From NCBI RefSeq assembly GCF_024505045.1, contig NZ_JANIBM010000001.1, forward strand, positions 351,781 through 415,780: a stretch of DNA of 64,000 bases. The letters run 5' to 3'. The DNA comes from Methylomonas aurea (lineage in GTDB: Bacteria; Pseudomonadota; Gammaproteobacteria; Methylococcales; Methylomonadaceae). Of the stretch, positions 56,629-64,000 are shown one piece after another. A program made the translations under genes and the position numbers. Numbering within the stretch: the stretch's first letter is position 1; each line of letters starts with the position of its first letter. Below the pieces are notes generated by a model. That model saw only the letters and a list, made by a program, of their open reading frames with translations, ran no database searches and had not been told where the DNA came from.

Positions 56629-57201
56629 TTACGCAGAATTTTTTGCCGATCTCAATTTTGCCAGCATCTGTTTTTGCCGAAGTTGGCGTTCGGCTTTTTC
56701 TGCTTCCAGCCTGGCCATACGCCGGTTGCGGGCTTGATAGTGCAGGCGGGCACGTTCCGCATCTGCTGTCGTCCACTCGGGATTTGCTGCCTGAACCATG
56801 GCGATGCAATTCATCGGACACGGAGCAACGCACAATTCGCAGCCGGTACATAAATCGGTGATGACGGTGTGCATATGTTTGTTAGCGCCCAGGATGGCAT
56901 CGGTCGGACACGGCGGCAGGCATTTGGTACAGCCGATACATTCGGCTTCGTTAATCACTGCTACCAACCGCGGGCGTTCCATGCCAAATGCCGGATTCAA
57001 CGGCTTGACGTCAACCCCAAGCAAGTCGGCGAGCAACTGGATGCCCTTGGCCCCGCCAGGCGGACATTGATTGATATCGGCTTCGCCGTTACCAATGGCT
57101 TCCGCATACGGCCGGCAACCGGGGTAGCCGCATTTGCCGCATTGGGTTTGCGGCAGAACGGCGTCGATGCGGTCGGCTAGCGTGGTTTCGATTGCCGTCA
57201 T
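56629..57201 (-). CDS. rsxB: RnfB/RsxB-like iron-sulfur protein without membrane anchor
   Basis: The start at 57201 gives 190 residues. An Fe-S domain has '[20 protein letters not shown]' (Cys 21, 24, 29, with Cys 46), and two ferredoxin clusters follow: '[14 protein letters not shown]' (88-101) and '[14 protein letters not shown]' (118-131). A charged helical tail ends the protein. RnfB is the Fe-S electron relay of the Rnf/Rsx complex that couples NADH-ferredoxin electron transfer to ion flow. Unlike E. coli RsxB it has no N-terminal membrane helix, and rnfA, C, D, G and E are not here, so a stand-alone soluble role is possible. It is 10 bp downstream of metG. Confidence 0.87.
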   Translation of the reverse strand: MTAIETTLADRIDAVLPQTQCGKCGYPGCRPYAEAIGNGEADINQCPPGGAKGIQLLADLLGVDVKPLNPAFGMERPRLVAVINEAECIGCTKCLPPCPTDAILGANKHMHTVITDLCTGCELCVAPCPMNCIAMVQAANPEWTTADAERARLHYQARNRRMARLEAEKAERQLRQKQMLAKLRSAKNSA

Positions 57202-57211
57202 GCGCTTGGTT

Positions 57212-59260
57212 TTATTTAATCCGCATGCCCGGTTGCGCGCCTTGATCCGGCGATAGCACGAAGATATCCTTGCCGCCCGGACCAGCCGCCAGCACCATGC
57301 CTTCCGAAGTGCCGAAACGCATTTTGCGCGGCGCCAGGTTGGCGACCACAACCGTGAGCTTGCCTTCCAGTTGTTCCGGCGTGTAAGCCGATTTGATGCC
57401 GGCGAAGATATTGCGAGTTTCGTTGCCCAAATCGACGGTCAGTTGCAGCAGTTTTTCAGCACCTTCGACCGACTCGGCTTTGACGATTCGAGCAACCCGC
57501 AAATCGATTTTGGCGAAGTCGTCGATCTCAATCGGACTGGCGATCGGCTCGATGCCGGCGGCCGGCGCGGGAGATGCGGCCTTTGCCGGCTTGGCTTTGG
57601 CCGGTGGCGTTTTTTCCAGGTTCTCCTTGGACGCCTCGACAATGGCGGCGATTTTGTCCGGCTCGACCCGGGTCATCAACGGCGTAAAGGCGTTGATTTT
57701 GTGGCCGAGCAACGGCTCGACCTTGTTCGGCCAGGCCTGTGGCGGAATATTCAAAAAGCCCTCGGCGTTGGCGGCCAAGGTTGGAATCACCGGCCGCAGA
57801 TAAACCACCAACATCCGGAACAGGTTGATGCCCATGCTGCAGGCGGCATGCAATTCGGCGTCTTTGCCTTCTTCCTTGGCGATTACCCAAGGTTTCTTCT
57901 CGTCAATGTATTGATTGGCTTTGTCGGCCAGCGCCATGATTTCCCGCATCGCCTTACCGAATTCGCGCCGCTCGTAAAGCTCGGCAATCGCAGAGTTGGC
58001 ATCGACGAATTGCTGGAACAAAGCCGGTTCGGCGCAGGTGTCGGACAGCACGCCATCGAAACGCTTGTGGATAAAACCGGCGCAGCGGCTGGCGATATTG
58101 ACGACCTTGCCGACCACGTCGGAATTGACGCGCAGACAGAAATCGTCGAAGTTCAAATCGATGTCGTCGACGCCGGCACCGAGTTTGGCGGCGAAGTAAT
58201 AACGCAAATATTCGGGATTCAAATGGTCCAAATAGGTGCGAGCTTTGATGAAGGTGCCGCGCGATTTCGACATTTTTTCGCCGTTAACCGTCAGGAAGCC
58301 GTGGGCGAAGATAGCGCTCGGGGTGCGGAAATCGGCGCCGGTCAGCATCGCCGGCCAGAACAAGGCATGAAAATAAATGATGTCCTTGCCGATGAAATGG
58401 TAAAGCTCGGCGTCGCTGTCCTTTTGCCAGAAGCTGTCGAAGTTCAAGCCCTGCCGGTCGCACAAATGCTTGAAGCTGGCCATGTAACCGATCGGCGCAT
58501 CCAGCCAGACGTAAAAGTATTTGCCGGGCGCATCGGGTATCTCGAACCCAAAATACGGGGCGTCTCGGGAAATATCCCATTGCTGCAAGCCGTTTTCCAG
58601 CCATTCCGCCATTTTGTTGGCGACTTCCGGCTGCAAGTGGCCGGCGGTGGTCCATTCCCGCAACATTTGCTCGAAATGGCCCAATTCGAAGAAGTAATGT
58701 TCCGATTCTTTTTCGATCGGCCGTTCGCCGGAAATGGCGGAAACAGCGTTTTTCAGCTCGGTCGGCGAATACGTGGCGCCGCAGGCTTCGCAACTGTCGC
58801 CATATTGATCCGGCGCGCCGCATTTAGGGCATTCGCCCTTGATGAAACGGTCCGGCAGGAACATGTTTTTCACCGGATCGTAGGCCTGGGTGATACTGCG
58901 TTGGCTAATATGGTCACCGGCGCGCAGACGCTGGTAAATCAAGGCCGAAAACTCCCGGTTTTCCGGCGAATGGGTGCTGTGGTAATGGTCGAATGCGACG
59001 CCGAATTCGGCGAAATCGGCGCGGTGTTGTTTTTCGACGTCGGCGATCAGCTGTTCCGGAGTGATGCCTTCCTTGTCAGCGCGGAGCATTATCGGCGTGC
59101 CATGGGTGTCGTCGGCGCAGACATAAAAGCACTCGTGACCGCGTTGTTTTTGAAAACGCACCCAAATATCGGTCTGTATGTACTCGACGAGATGGCCGAG
59201 ATGGATCGGGCCATTAGCGTAAGGCAGGGCGCTGGTAACTAGGATTTTTCGCTTGGACAT
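57212..59260 (-). CDS. metG: Methionyl-tRNA synthetase
   Basis: A 682-residue class I synthetase, near E. coli MetG (677). The HIGH motif is 'HLGH' (20-23) in '[14 protein letters not shown]'; the zinc knuckle is '[19 protein letters not shown]' (about 145-163); the KMSKS loop is '[14 protein letters not shown]' (about 332-345). The anticodon domain follows, then an Ala/Pro linker (about 555-575) and a C-terminal tRNA-binding domain (about 580-682, '[20 protein letters not shown]'). It charges initiator and elongator tRNA-Met. The start is well placed. Confidence 0.97.
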   Translation of the reverse strand: MSKRKILVTSALPYANGPIHLGHLVEYIQTDIWVRFQKQRGHECFYVCADDTHGTPIMLRADKEGITPEQLIADVEKQHRADFAEFGVAFDHYHSTHSPENREFSALIYQRLRAGDHISQRSITQAYDPVKNMFLPDRFIKGECPKCGAPDQYGDSCEACGATYSPTELKNAVSAISGERPIEKESEHYFFELGHFEQMLREWTTAGHLQPEVANKMAEWLENGLQQWDISRDAPYFGFEIPDAPGKYFYVWLDAPIGYMASFKHLCDRQGLNFDSFWQKDSDAELYHFIGKDIIYFHALFWPAMLTGADFRTPSAIFAHGFLTVNGEKMSKSRGTFIKARTYLDHLNPEYLRYYFAAKLGAGVDDIDLNFDDFCLRVNSDVVGKVVNIASRCAGFIHKRFDGVLSDTCAEPALFQQFVDANSAIAELYERREFGKAMREIMALADKANQYIDEKKPWVIAKEEGKDAELHAACSMGINLFRMLVVYLRPVIPTLAANAEGFLNIPPQAWPNKVEPLLGHKINAFTPLMTRVEPDKIAAIVEASKENLEKTPPAKAKPAKAASPAPAAGIEPIASPIEIDDFAKIDLRVARIVKAESVEGAEKLLQLTVDLGNETRNIFAGIKSAYTPEQLEGKLTVVVANLAPRKMRFGTSEGMVLAAGPGGKDIFVLSPDQGAQPGMRIK

Positions 59261-59520
59261 GGGTATGAAACAGCCGGAAAAAATGAGGGCGGATTATGTC
59301 ACAAATCCTTCGGGCTTTCATGGTTGCGGCAGCCTTGCCTATAGTCGCGATTGTTGAAAGCTCTGGGCCTGCCAGAGCTGTGGGTAGCCTTTGGTAATAC
59401 CGGGCAGTAAGGTACAATCGCGACAAGCCACTTGCTCGGCAATGCGTCGTCTAGTTTTGGGTGTAGCCAGCTGGGGCTCGGTGTTTCTGAATCATTTATA
59501 TTAGAAGAAGAGGTAACAAC

Positions 59521-59922
59521 ATGAAAAAAATCCTGTTTTTGACTGTCGCGATATTGGCGTCGGGTTCGGCGATTGCGGCTACCGACCATTACATCTTGCG
59601 CGACGGCAATCATGTTCAGCATTTGAAAATCACCAAACTGGGCAACGAATACAGCGTGACCGCCGATGTGGATTTCGAACCTAATCCGGATGAAGTGGGC
59701 AAACACGCCTGCTCCGCGCAGATTACGGGTGATGCGAAAGCGGCCGGCGAGAATGAATTGGTTTTGAAAAAACACATCGAAGGCGAAGCGCGTTCCTGCA
59801 CCGTAAAGGTCCATCTTACCCCCAACGGCGCCAAACTTGACCAATCTGAAGAATGCACTTACTTCGCTGCCGGCATTTGCCATTTTTCCAGCGAAGGTAA
59901 AGAACTGTTAAAAATCAAGTAA
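59521..59922 (+). CDS. Small secreted protein, four Cys, function unknown
   Basis: A 133-residue protein with a signal peptide (1-20, 'FLTVAILASGSAIAA'). Mature sequence has strand-rich stretches ('YILRDGNHVQHLKITKLGNE', 'TADVDFEPNPDEVGKHACSA') and four cysteines ('HACSAQ', 'RSCTVK', 'EECTYF', 'GICHFS') that could form two disulfides in the periplasm. AAGAGG precedes the start and a hairpin follows, so it looks like a single-gene unit. I do not recognise a family. Confidence 0.7.
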   Translation: MKKILFLTVAILASGSAIAATDHYILRDGNHVQHLKITKLGNEYSVTADVDFEPNPDEVGKHACSAQITGDAKAAGENELVLKKHIEGEARSCTVKVHLTPNGAKLDQSEECTYFAAGICHFSSEGKELLKIK

Positions 59923-59933
59923 GCCTTCAATCA

Positions 59934-59961
59934 AAGCGCAATAACAGAATTTATTGCGCTT
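59934..59961 (+). terminator. Hairpin after the small secreted-protein gene
   Basis: AAGCGCAATAA (59934-59944) pairs with TTATTGCGCTT (59951-59961), a perfect 11-bp stem over CAGAAT. There is no T-tract after it, so termination may be weak. Confidence 0.6.
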
Positions 59962-60153
59962 CCTCAATTCGGTGGATGTGACTGGCAATGCCTATGGATA
60001 CCTAGCTGAGCTGGGTGATTTTTTTGGTTCATTGCGCCATATGCTTGAGCAAAATTAAGTAGCACTGCGCCTAAACTTGCAGACTTGCTGCGGACTGTTG
60101 CTTCAACTCGACAGGCAATCTTGCTGAAAATTTTTACAAATCAACCGCTTAAA

Positions 60154-60201
60154 TGGTGCCGGCAATAGGAATCGAACCTACGACCTTCGCGTTACGAGTG
60201 C
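60154..60201 (-). other. 3' fragment of tRNA-Thr(CGT), putative attachment site and island edge
   Basis: On the minus strand this reads from an anticodon loop (CTCGTAA, anticodon CGT) through the variable loop, T arm (GTAGG-TTCGATT-CCTAT) and acceptor 3' half to TGCCGGCACCA with CCA. It matches the 3' part of gammaproteobacterial tRNA-Thr(CGT), but the 5' half of the gene, including D arm and anticodon 5' stem, is missing. Such scars are left when an integrase uses a tRNA 3' end as attB. By orientation, the intact tRNA and integrase should lie to the right, beyond the window. Confidence 0.8.
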
Positions 60202-60357
60202 TTGTTGGACGAATTGAAACAACGTGAAACCATAGTATATTCCTTAAATATCAATAGCTTCAAGTTGTTTTGAGTTGACTGGTTTTGAGTCGGTTTGTCT
60301 GAATAGTGCGCCTAAATTTACGCCTTGAATCTGTTGTGTCGTTATGCAGCGAAAGCA

Positions 60358-60867
60358 TCACAATTCAACATTCTCGGCATCACTAGCTTTCTCTTGCTTC
60401 GACGCTCTATAAGAAAAACAAGATGGCTCTATCCGAAACAGCGTATCGGATATTTTTAGATCAGCAAGATCGTGCGCTTTGTACCCTAAGCTTTCGCGAA
60501 TTCTCATACAAAGACGGGTAAAAGCTAAAATTTCATGCTCTCGTTCCAGAGTTGCGCCGTTTTCCCAAAATTTGGCTAATTCTTGTATTACTGACCTGTC
60601 CCCGCAAATACAAATTCGGACCTTTGCATCGTTAAGAACCGCCAATTCTTGGGGATCGTTCTCGATATTGCCCAGCCGCCTAGCGGCGATTATTTTGGAA
60701 GCGGAATTTATAAAATCCGAATACGCTTTCAATTTCTGTTCGGTTAACTCTTCGCGCCGTTTGCGCCTGTCCGACAAAAAATGAGTTGCAAGCACACCAA
60801 GAAGCGCGCCAATCAGCGAAAGCAAGCCAGACGTTATTGCCGTCAAAAACGGGTAGGTCTCGAACAT
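60358..60867 (-). CDS. Small membrane-anchored protein downstream of hsdR, function unknown
   Basis: A 169-residue protein with an N-terminal membrane helix (about 8-31, 'TAITSGLLSLIGALLGVLATH') and a cytoplasmic basic-helical part ('RRKRREELTEQKLKAYSDFI'), then helices to a charged tail. It lies 13 bp after hsdR on the same strand and inside the apparent island, so it may be part of the same mobile cargo. No clear family is visible; the layout resembles small cargo proteins of defence islands, but that is only context. Confidence 0.6.
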   Translation of the reverse strand: MFETYPFLTAITSGLLSLIGALLGVLATHFLSDRRKRREELTEQKLKAYSDFINSASKIIAARRLGNIENDPQELAVLNDAKVRICICGDRSVIQELAKFWENGATLEREHEILAFTRLCMRIRESLGYKAHDLADLKISDTLFRIEPSCFSYRASKQEKASDAENVEL

Positions 60868-60879
60868 GGCAAATCCGGT

Positions 60880-63800
60880 CTAACCCTTGGTTTGAGGAAT
60901 ACTGTCAAAGATAACCTTAGACAAAACCGCAAACGCCGCATCTTCAAACGCTCTGTCGTCCATGTATCGCGTAACAATCTTGTCGTTCTCATTCATCCGT
61001 TGAATCATCAGATCTTCCAACACTTGGCGTAAACCTAGCTGAAATTTATCAAACGGATTCGCTTGCCGTAACCGAATCACCTCTGGCGAATTGGTCGCTT
61101 TTTCTCTGATTTGTTCGAAGAACAAGCGGTCTTCTTCGGTAAAGTTCGTACCAAAGCGGTTGTTTAATATCTCGATGATTTCCGATAATGGGGCTTTTTC
61201 GTCCTTGGCTTTGCCGGTGCCGACATCGGTCGGACTTTTAACCGTGTACTCGCCTTGCTCATCCGCCAGATCAATCGCACCGGAAAACACCCGTTGCAGC
61301 CGGTAATACTGCAAATCGACTTCGTCGCCCAGCTTGACGTTGGTGTTATCCCGATCCAGCGGCAAATGCGGTAATAACAAGCGACCAAAGCTATACAGCA
61401 TTTCCAGATCAGGATCGGCATAGGGCATGATCTGACTCAAAAAAGCATACACATTGACATAGCCACTTAACTTGTCCCGAAATACAGAGCGCTGCTCTTC
61501 ATCGCTTATCGCCTTGAACCGGTCCACTGCCGGTTGTAAGTGACGCTGCAAATGAGCGTGATCAGCCGGATTTTGCTTATTGGGTGATCGGTAGAAAATA
61601 CGGGCAAACGCTTCCACCTCGTTCCAGTAATAAACCTGCATACTGTCCAAGTCATGCTTGACCTGTTCCAGCAAAGCTGGGTCGGAGGTTTCCTGTAAAC
61701 TGGTGGCGTCGTAATAAGGTTTGAAGGCGCGATAAATATCATCGGCTTCATTGACAAAATCCAGCACGAACGGCGCTTCCTTACCCGGCAACATGCGATT
61801 CAAACGCGACAGGGTTTGCACCGCCTGTACGCCATCTAAACGTTTATCGACATACATCGCCATCAACTTCGGCTGATCGAAACCGGTTTGGTACTTGTTA
61901 GCCACCAGTAGCACTTGATAATCCGGTGAATTAAAACGCTCCGGCAATTGCTTTTCGCTGATCGCTTTACCGGTCACACTGTCGACGTTCATGCCCGGTT
62001 CGGTATATTCCTGCCCGGTTTCTGGATCGAGTACCGTGCCGCTAAACGCTACCAAGGGCTGTACATCGTGGTAACCATGCTGCTCGATATAATCCTGAAA
62101 CGCTTGCATGTATTTGACGGCGTGCAGGCGTGAACCGGTCACCACCATCGCCTTGGCTTGGCCACCCAAATGATGTTTAACGTGGTTGCGGAAATGTTCG
62201 ACGATGATTTCGATTTTTTGCGAAATGTTGGTTGGATGTAGTACCAAGAACTTAGCCAAGGCCCGCGCCGCCTTTTTCTTCGGCAGGTTCGGGTCTTCCT
62301 CCATGGCTTTGACCAATTTGAAATAGGTTTTGTAGGTCGTGTAGTTCTGCAACACGTCCAAAATAAAACCTTCCTCGATGGCTTGGCGCATGCTGTACAG
62401 ATGAAATGGCTCCGGCTTGCCGGTTTGACCGACACGACCGAACAGCTCCAAAGTCTTGCCCTTGGGTGTGGCGGTGTAGGCAAAAAAACTTACATTAGAT
62501 TGGGGACCACGTGACGCCATAACCTGATCGCGAACATCTTCCCAATCTTCCTCATTATCGTCTCCGTTCTTTATTTTGACACCCAATATCGCCTTCAACT
62601 CTCTGGATGTTTCCCCACTTTGAGATGAATGCGCCTCGTCAACAATCACTGCATAATTACGTTTGGCGATTTCTGCTTCCCATTCCTTGGCCAGTACTTC
62701 AGATTTTTTCTGCGAATCTTCGTCTTTTCTCTCATCGGCAATCTGCAATAGTCGGCGCACGATTAGCGGAAATTTCTGCAACGTCGTCACCACAATTTTG
62801 GTGCCATCAATCAGCGCCGCCGCCAACTGCTTGGAATCCTGATCAATCGCCTTCACCACCCCTTGCGCGTGTTCAATTTGATAAATGGCGTCCTGCAATT
62901 GCCTGTCCAGCACTTGCCGGTCAGTAATCACAATCACGCAATCGAACACCTTGTGATCGTTGCCATCATGCAAACTAGCCAAACGATGCGACAACCAGGA
63001 AATCGAATTGGTCTTGCCGCTACCGGCTGAATGCTGAATCAGATAATTCTGGCCGGGGCCTTCCAATTGAGCAGCATTGACCAGTCGCCGGGTGGCATCG
63101 AGCTGGTGATAGCGCGGAAAAATCACCGCTTCTTTTTGCATCAATCGGCTGCCGCCCTTGCCGTCTTCGACTTTCTCTTCCTTACGCTCGATAAAAATAA
63201 AATTACCGAGAATGTCCAGAAACTGCTCGCGCTCCAGCACCTCCTCCCAGAAATAGCCGCTGCGATAACCGGAAGGGTGTTGTGGATTGCCCGCACCGCA
63301 AACTACTTCGCCGGGATGGCTGCCACGATTGAACGGCAGGAAAAAGGTCTTTTTGCCTGCCAAACGGGTAGTCATGTGGACTTCGTCCGGGTCGGCGGCA
63401 AAATGCACCAGCGCCCGCTGTTTAAACTCAAACAACGGCGCGCGCGGATTACGGTCATTACGATACTGGTTCACAGCATGCCGCCAGTTTTGCCCCGTCC
63501 AAGGGTTTTTCAGCTCACAGCTTGCCACTGGTAAGCCATTTACGGCAAACAACATATCCAGCGTACTATGGTCGCCCGGATGGCAAGGCACTTGCCGGGT
63601 CACCGTCAGCCGGTTTTGTTGATAGTGTGCCAGCACCTCGGCATTCAAGCCGTGCGCCGGTTTGAAATAGGCCAGCCGAAAGGTCTTGCCGTAAAACTTA
63701 AAGCCGTGGCGCAATACATGCAACGAGCCTTTGATGGCTAGTTCCTTAACCAACTCTTTGATTAACATGGCTTGCAGATTAGTACCATGCTGCTCGCGCA

Positions 63801-63966
63801 TGCTGTCCCAAAGTGGCTTTTGGGTGGCGGCGATAAATTCGATAATTTGCGCCGGGAATAAAGCCAGCTCCTTATCCCACTCTTTTACCGAGCCTGCTTG
63901 CCAGCCTTTCGCTAGTAACATTTGCTCGACGTAGCTTTCGAAGGCTTTTTCGGTGGTCTGCGACAT
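60880..63966 (-). CDS. hsdR: Type I restriction-modification enzyme, R subunit (HsdR)
   Basis: A 1028-residue motor-nuclease. The N-terminal nuclease has Asp137 ('STLDMLF') and Glu-x-Lys 151-153 ('ASCELKNPW'), a PD-ExK site. The helicase core has Walker A 'HSAGSGKTNSISW' (312-324), DEAH box 'VIVDEAHSSQSG' (440-451) and later motifs ('SFFAYTATPKGKTLELFG', 'LLVANKYQTGFDQPKL', 'VQTLSRLNRMLPG'). HsdR translocates DNA with an HsdM-HsdS methylase and cuts unmethylated DNA. The start at 63966 has an AGGA site. hsdM and hsdS should lie upstream, outside the window. It appears intact. Confidence 0.95.
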   Translation of the reverse strand: MSQTTEKAFESYVEQMLLAKGWQAGSVKEWDKELALFPAQIIEFIAATQKPLWDSMREQHGTNLQAMLIKELVKELAIKGSLHVLRHGFKFYGKTFRLAYFKPAHGLNAEVLAHYQQNRLTVTRQVPCHPGDHSTLDMLFAVNGLPVASCELKNPWTGQNWRHAVNQYRNDRNPRAPLFEFKQRALVHFAADPDEVHMTTRLAGKKTFFLPFNRGSHPGEVVCGAGNPQHPSGYRSGYFWEEVLEREQFLDILGNFIFIERKEEKVEDGKGGSRLMQKEAVIFPRYHQLDATRRLVNAAQLEGPGQNYLIQHSAGSGKTNSISWLSHRLASLHDGNDHKVFDCVIVITDRQVLDRQLQDAIYQIEHAQGVVKAIDQDSKQLAAALIDGTKIVVTTLQKFPLIVRRLLQIADERKDEDSQKKSEVLAKEWEAEIAKRNYAVIVDEAHSSQSGETSRELKAILGVKIKNGDDNEEDWEDVRDQVMASRGPQSNVSFFAYTATPKGKTLELFGRVGQTGKPEPFHLYSMRQAIEEGFILDVLQNYTTYKTYFKLVKAMEEDPNLPKKKAARALAKFLVLHPTNISQKIEIIVEHFRNHVKHHLGGQAKAMVVTGSRLHAVKYMQAFQDYIEQHGYHDVQPLVAFSGTVLDPETGQEYTEPGMNVDSVTGKAISEKQLPERFNSPDYQVLLVANKYQTGFDQPKLMAMYVDKRLDGVQAVQTLSRLNRMLPGKEAPFVLDFVNEADDIYRAFKPYYDATSLQETSDPALLEQVKHDLDSMQVYYWNEVEAFARIFYRSPNKQNPADHAHLQRHLQPAVDRFKAISDEEQRSVFRDKLSGYVNVYAFLSQIMPYADPDLEMLYSFGRLLLPHLPLDRDNTNVKLGDEVDLQYYRLQRVFSGAIDLADEQGEYTVKSPTDVGTGKAKDEKAPLSEIIEILNNRFGTNFTEEDRLFFEQIREKATNSPEVIRLRQANPFDKFQLGLRQVLEDLMIQRMNENDKIVTRYMDDRAFEDAAFAVLSKVIFDSIPQTKG

Positions 63967-63975
63967 GGCGATTCC

Positions 63976-64000
63976 TTACATGATTCCTTCGCTTTCAAAG
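63976..64000 (-). CDS. C-terminal tip of an upstream gene, truncated by the window
   Basis: On the minus strand the frame from the edge reads 'FESEGIM' and then TAA, ending 9 bp before the hsdR start. It is plausibly the last seven residues of an upstream gene of the restriction operon, but it is too short to identify. Confidence 0.3.

Noticed and set aside
57371..59242. Long 623-codon open frame on the plus strand opposite metG
   Set aside because: It is fully antisense to a gene with clear motifs, has no ribosome site, and its composition follows the codon pattern of the opposite strand in GC-rich DNA.
60154..60201. A functional tRNA-Thr gene
   Set aside because: Only the 3' part is present. 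The D arm and 5' acceptor half are missing and no plausible sequence to the right restores them, so it is treated as an integration scar.

Overview
The window looks like chromosome from a gammaproteobacterium, most likely a methanotroph of the order Methylococcales (Methylomonas or a close relative). I infer this from moderately high GC, gammaproteobacterial gene order (hisE-tatABC, argS followed by a SPOR protein, extended PstC/PstA permeases) and an RNA-recognition-motif protein of a type I associate with methanotrophs. The genus is not proven. About 59 protein genes and one intact tRNA are supported. No rRNA, CRISPR array or insertion sequence was seen.
Layout. 1-3.9 kb: end of an RND efflux adaptor and its pump. 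4-9.5 kb: a TauE-type exporter, then an NAD salvage locus in which a NrtR-type repressor diverges from nicotinamidase-like, pncB and nadE genes. 9.5-13.3 kb (minus strand): typA/bipA, rhodanese, methyltransferase and LysR regulator. 13.5-18.6 kb: a tiny membrane protein with its own promoter and terminator, then hisE, tatABC, a YggS-type PLP protein, argS and a SPOR protein. 18.7-20.9 kb: FlgO-like lipoprotein, asparaginase, folA. 20.9-27.7 kb: phosphate locus pstS-pstC-pstA-pstB-phoU behind four exactly phased PhoB half-sites. 27.8-31.9 kb: TonB receptor, YfiR and a CHASE8 histidine kinase in one operon. 32.2-34.6 kb: two methyltransferases and a Tim44-domain protein. 34.7-41.8 kb: heavy-metal tripartite efflux operon with a His-rich secreted leader gene and two DUF3240 genes, the second fused to an RRM-like domain. 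41.9-46.7 kb (minus): fdxA, a stand-alone EF-G gene, panE, hda, DUF2069. 46.7-47.6 kb: long non-coding gap with two DnaA boxes. 47.6-50.5 kb: rdgC and two L,D-transpeptidases flanking a small Lpp-like lipoprotein. 50.6-59.9 kb: pgm, a large multi-domain DUF2300/SpoIID-like protein, an ABC-2 exporter, tRNA-Arg(CCG), rnfB-like gene, metG, a small secreted protein. 60.15 kb to the end: an apparent genomic-island edge (3' fragment of tRNA-Thr) followed by a type I restriction hsdR and a small membrane protein.
Most operons are housekeeping genes packed with overlapping start/stop codons. The points worth following are the tRNA-Thr attachment scar and restriction island, the three-module DUF2300 protein, the RRM-DUF3240 fusion in the metal-efflux operon, the YfiR/CHASE8-kinase pair in place of the usual diguanylate cyclase, and the propeller-like and coiled-coil periplasmic insertions in PstC and PstA.
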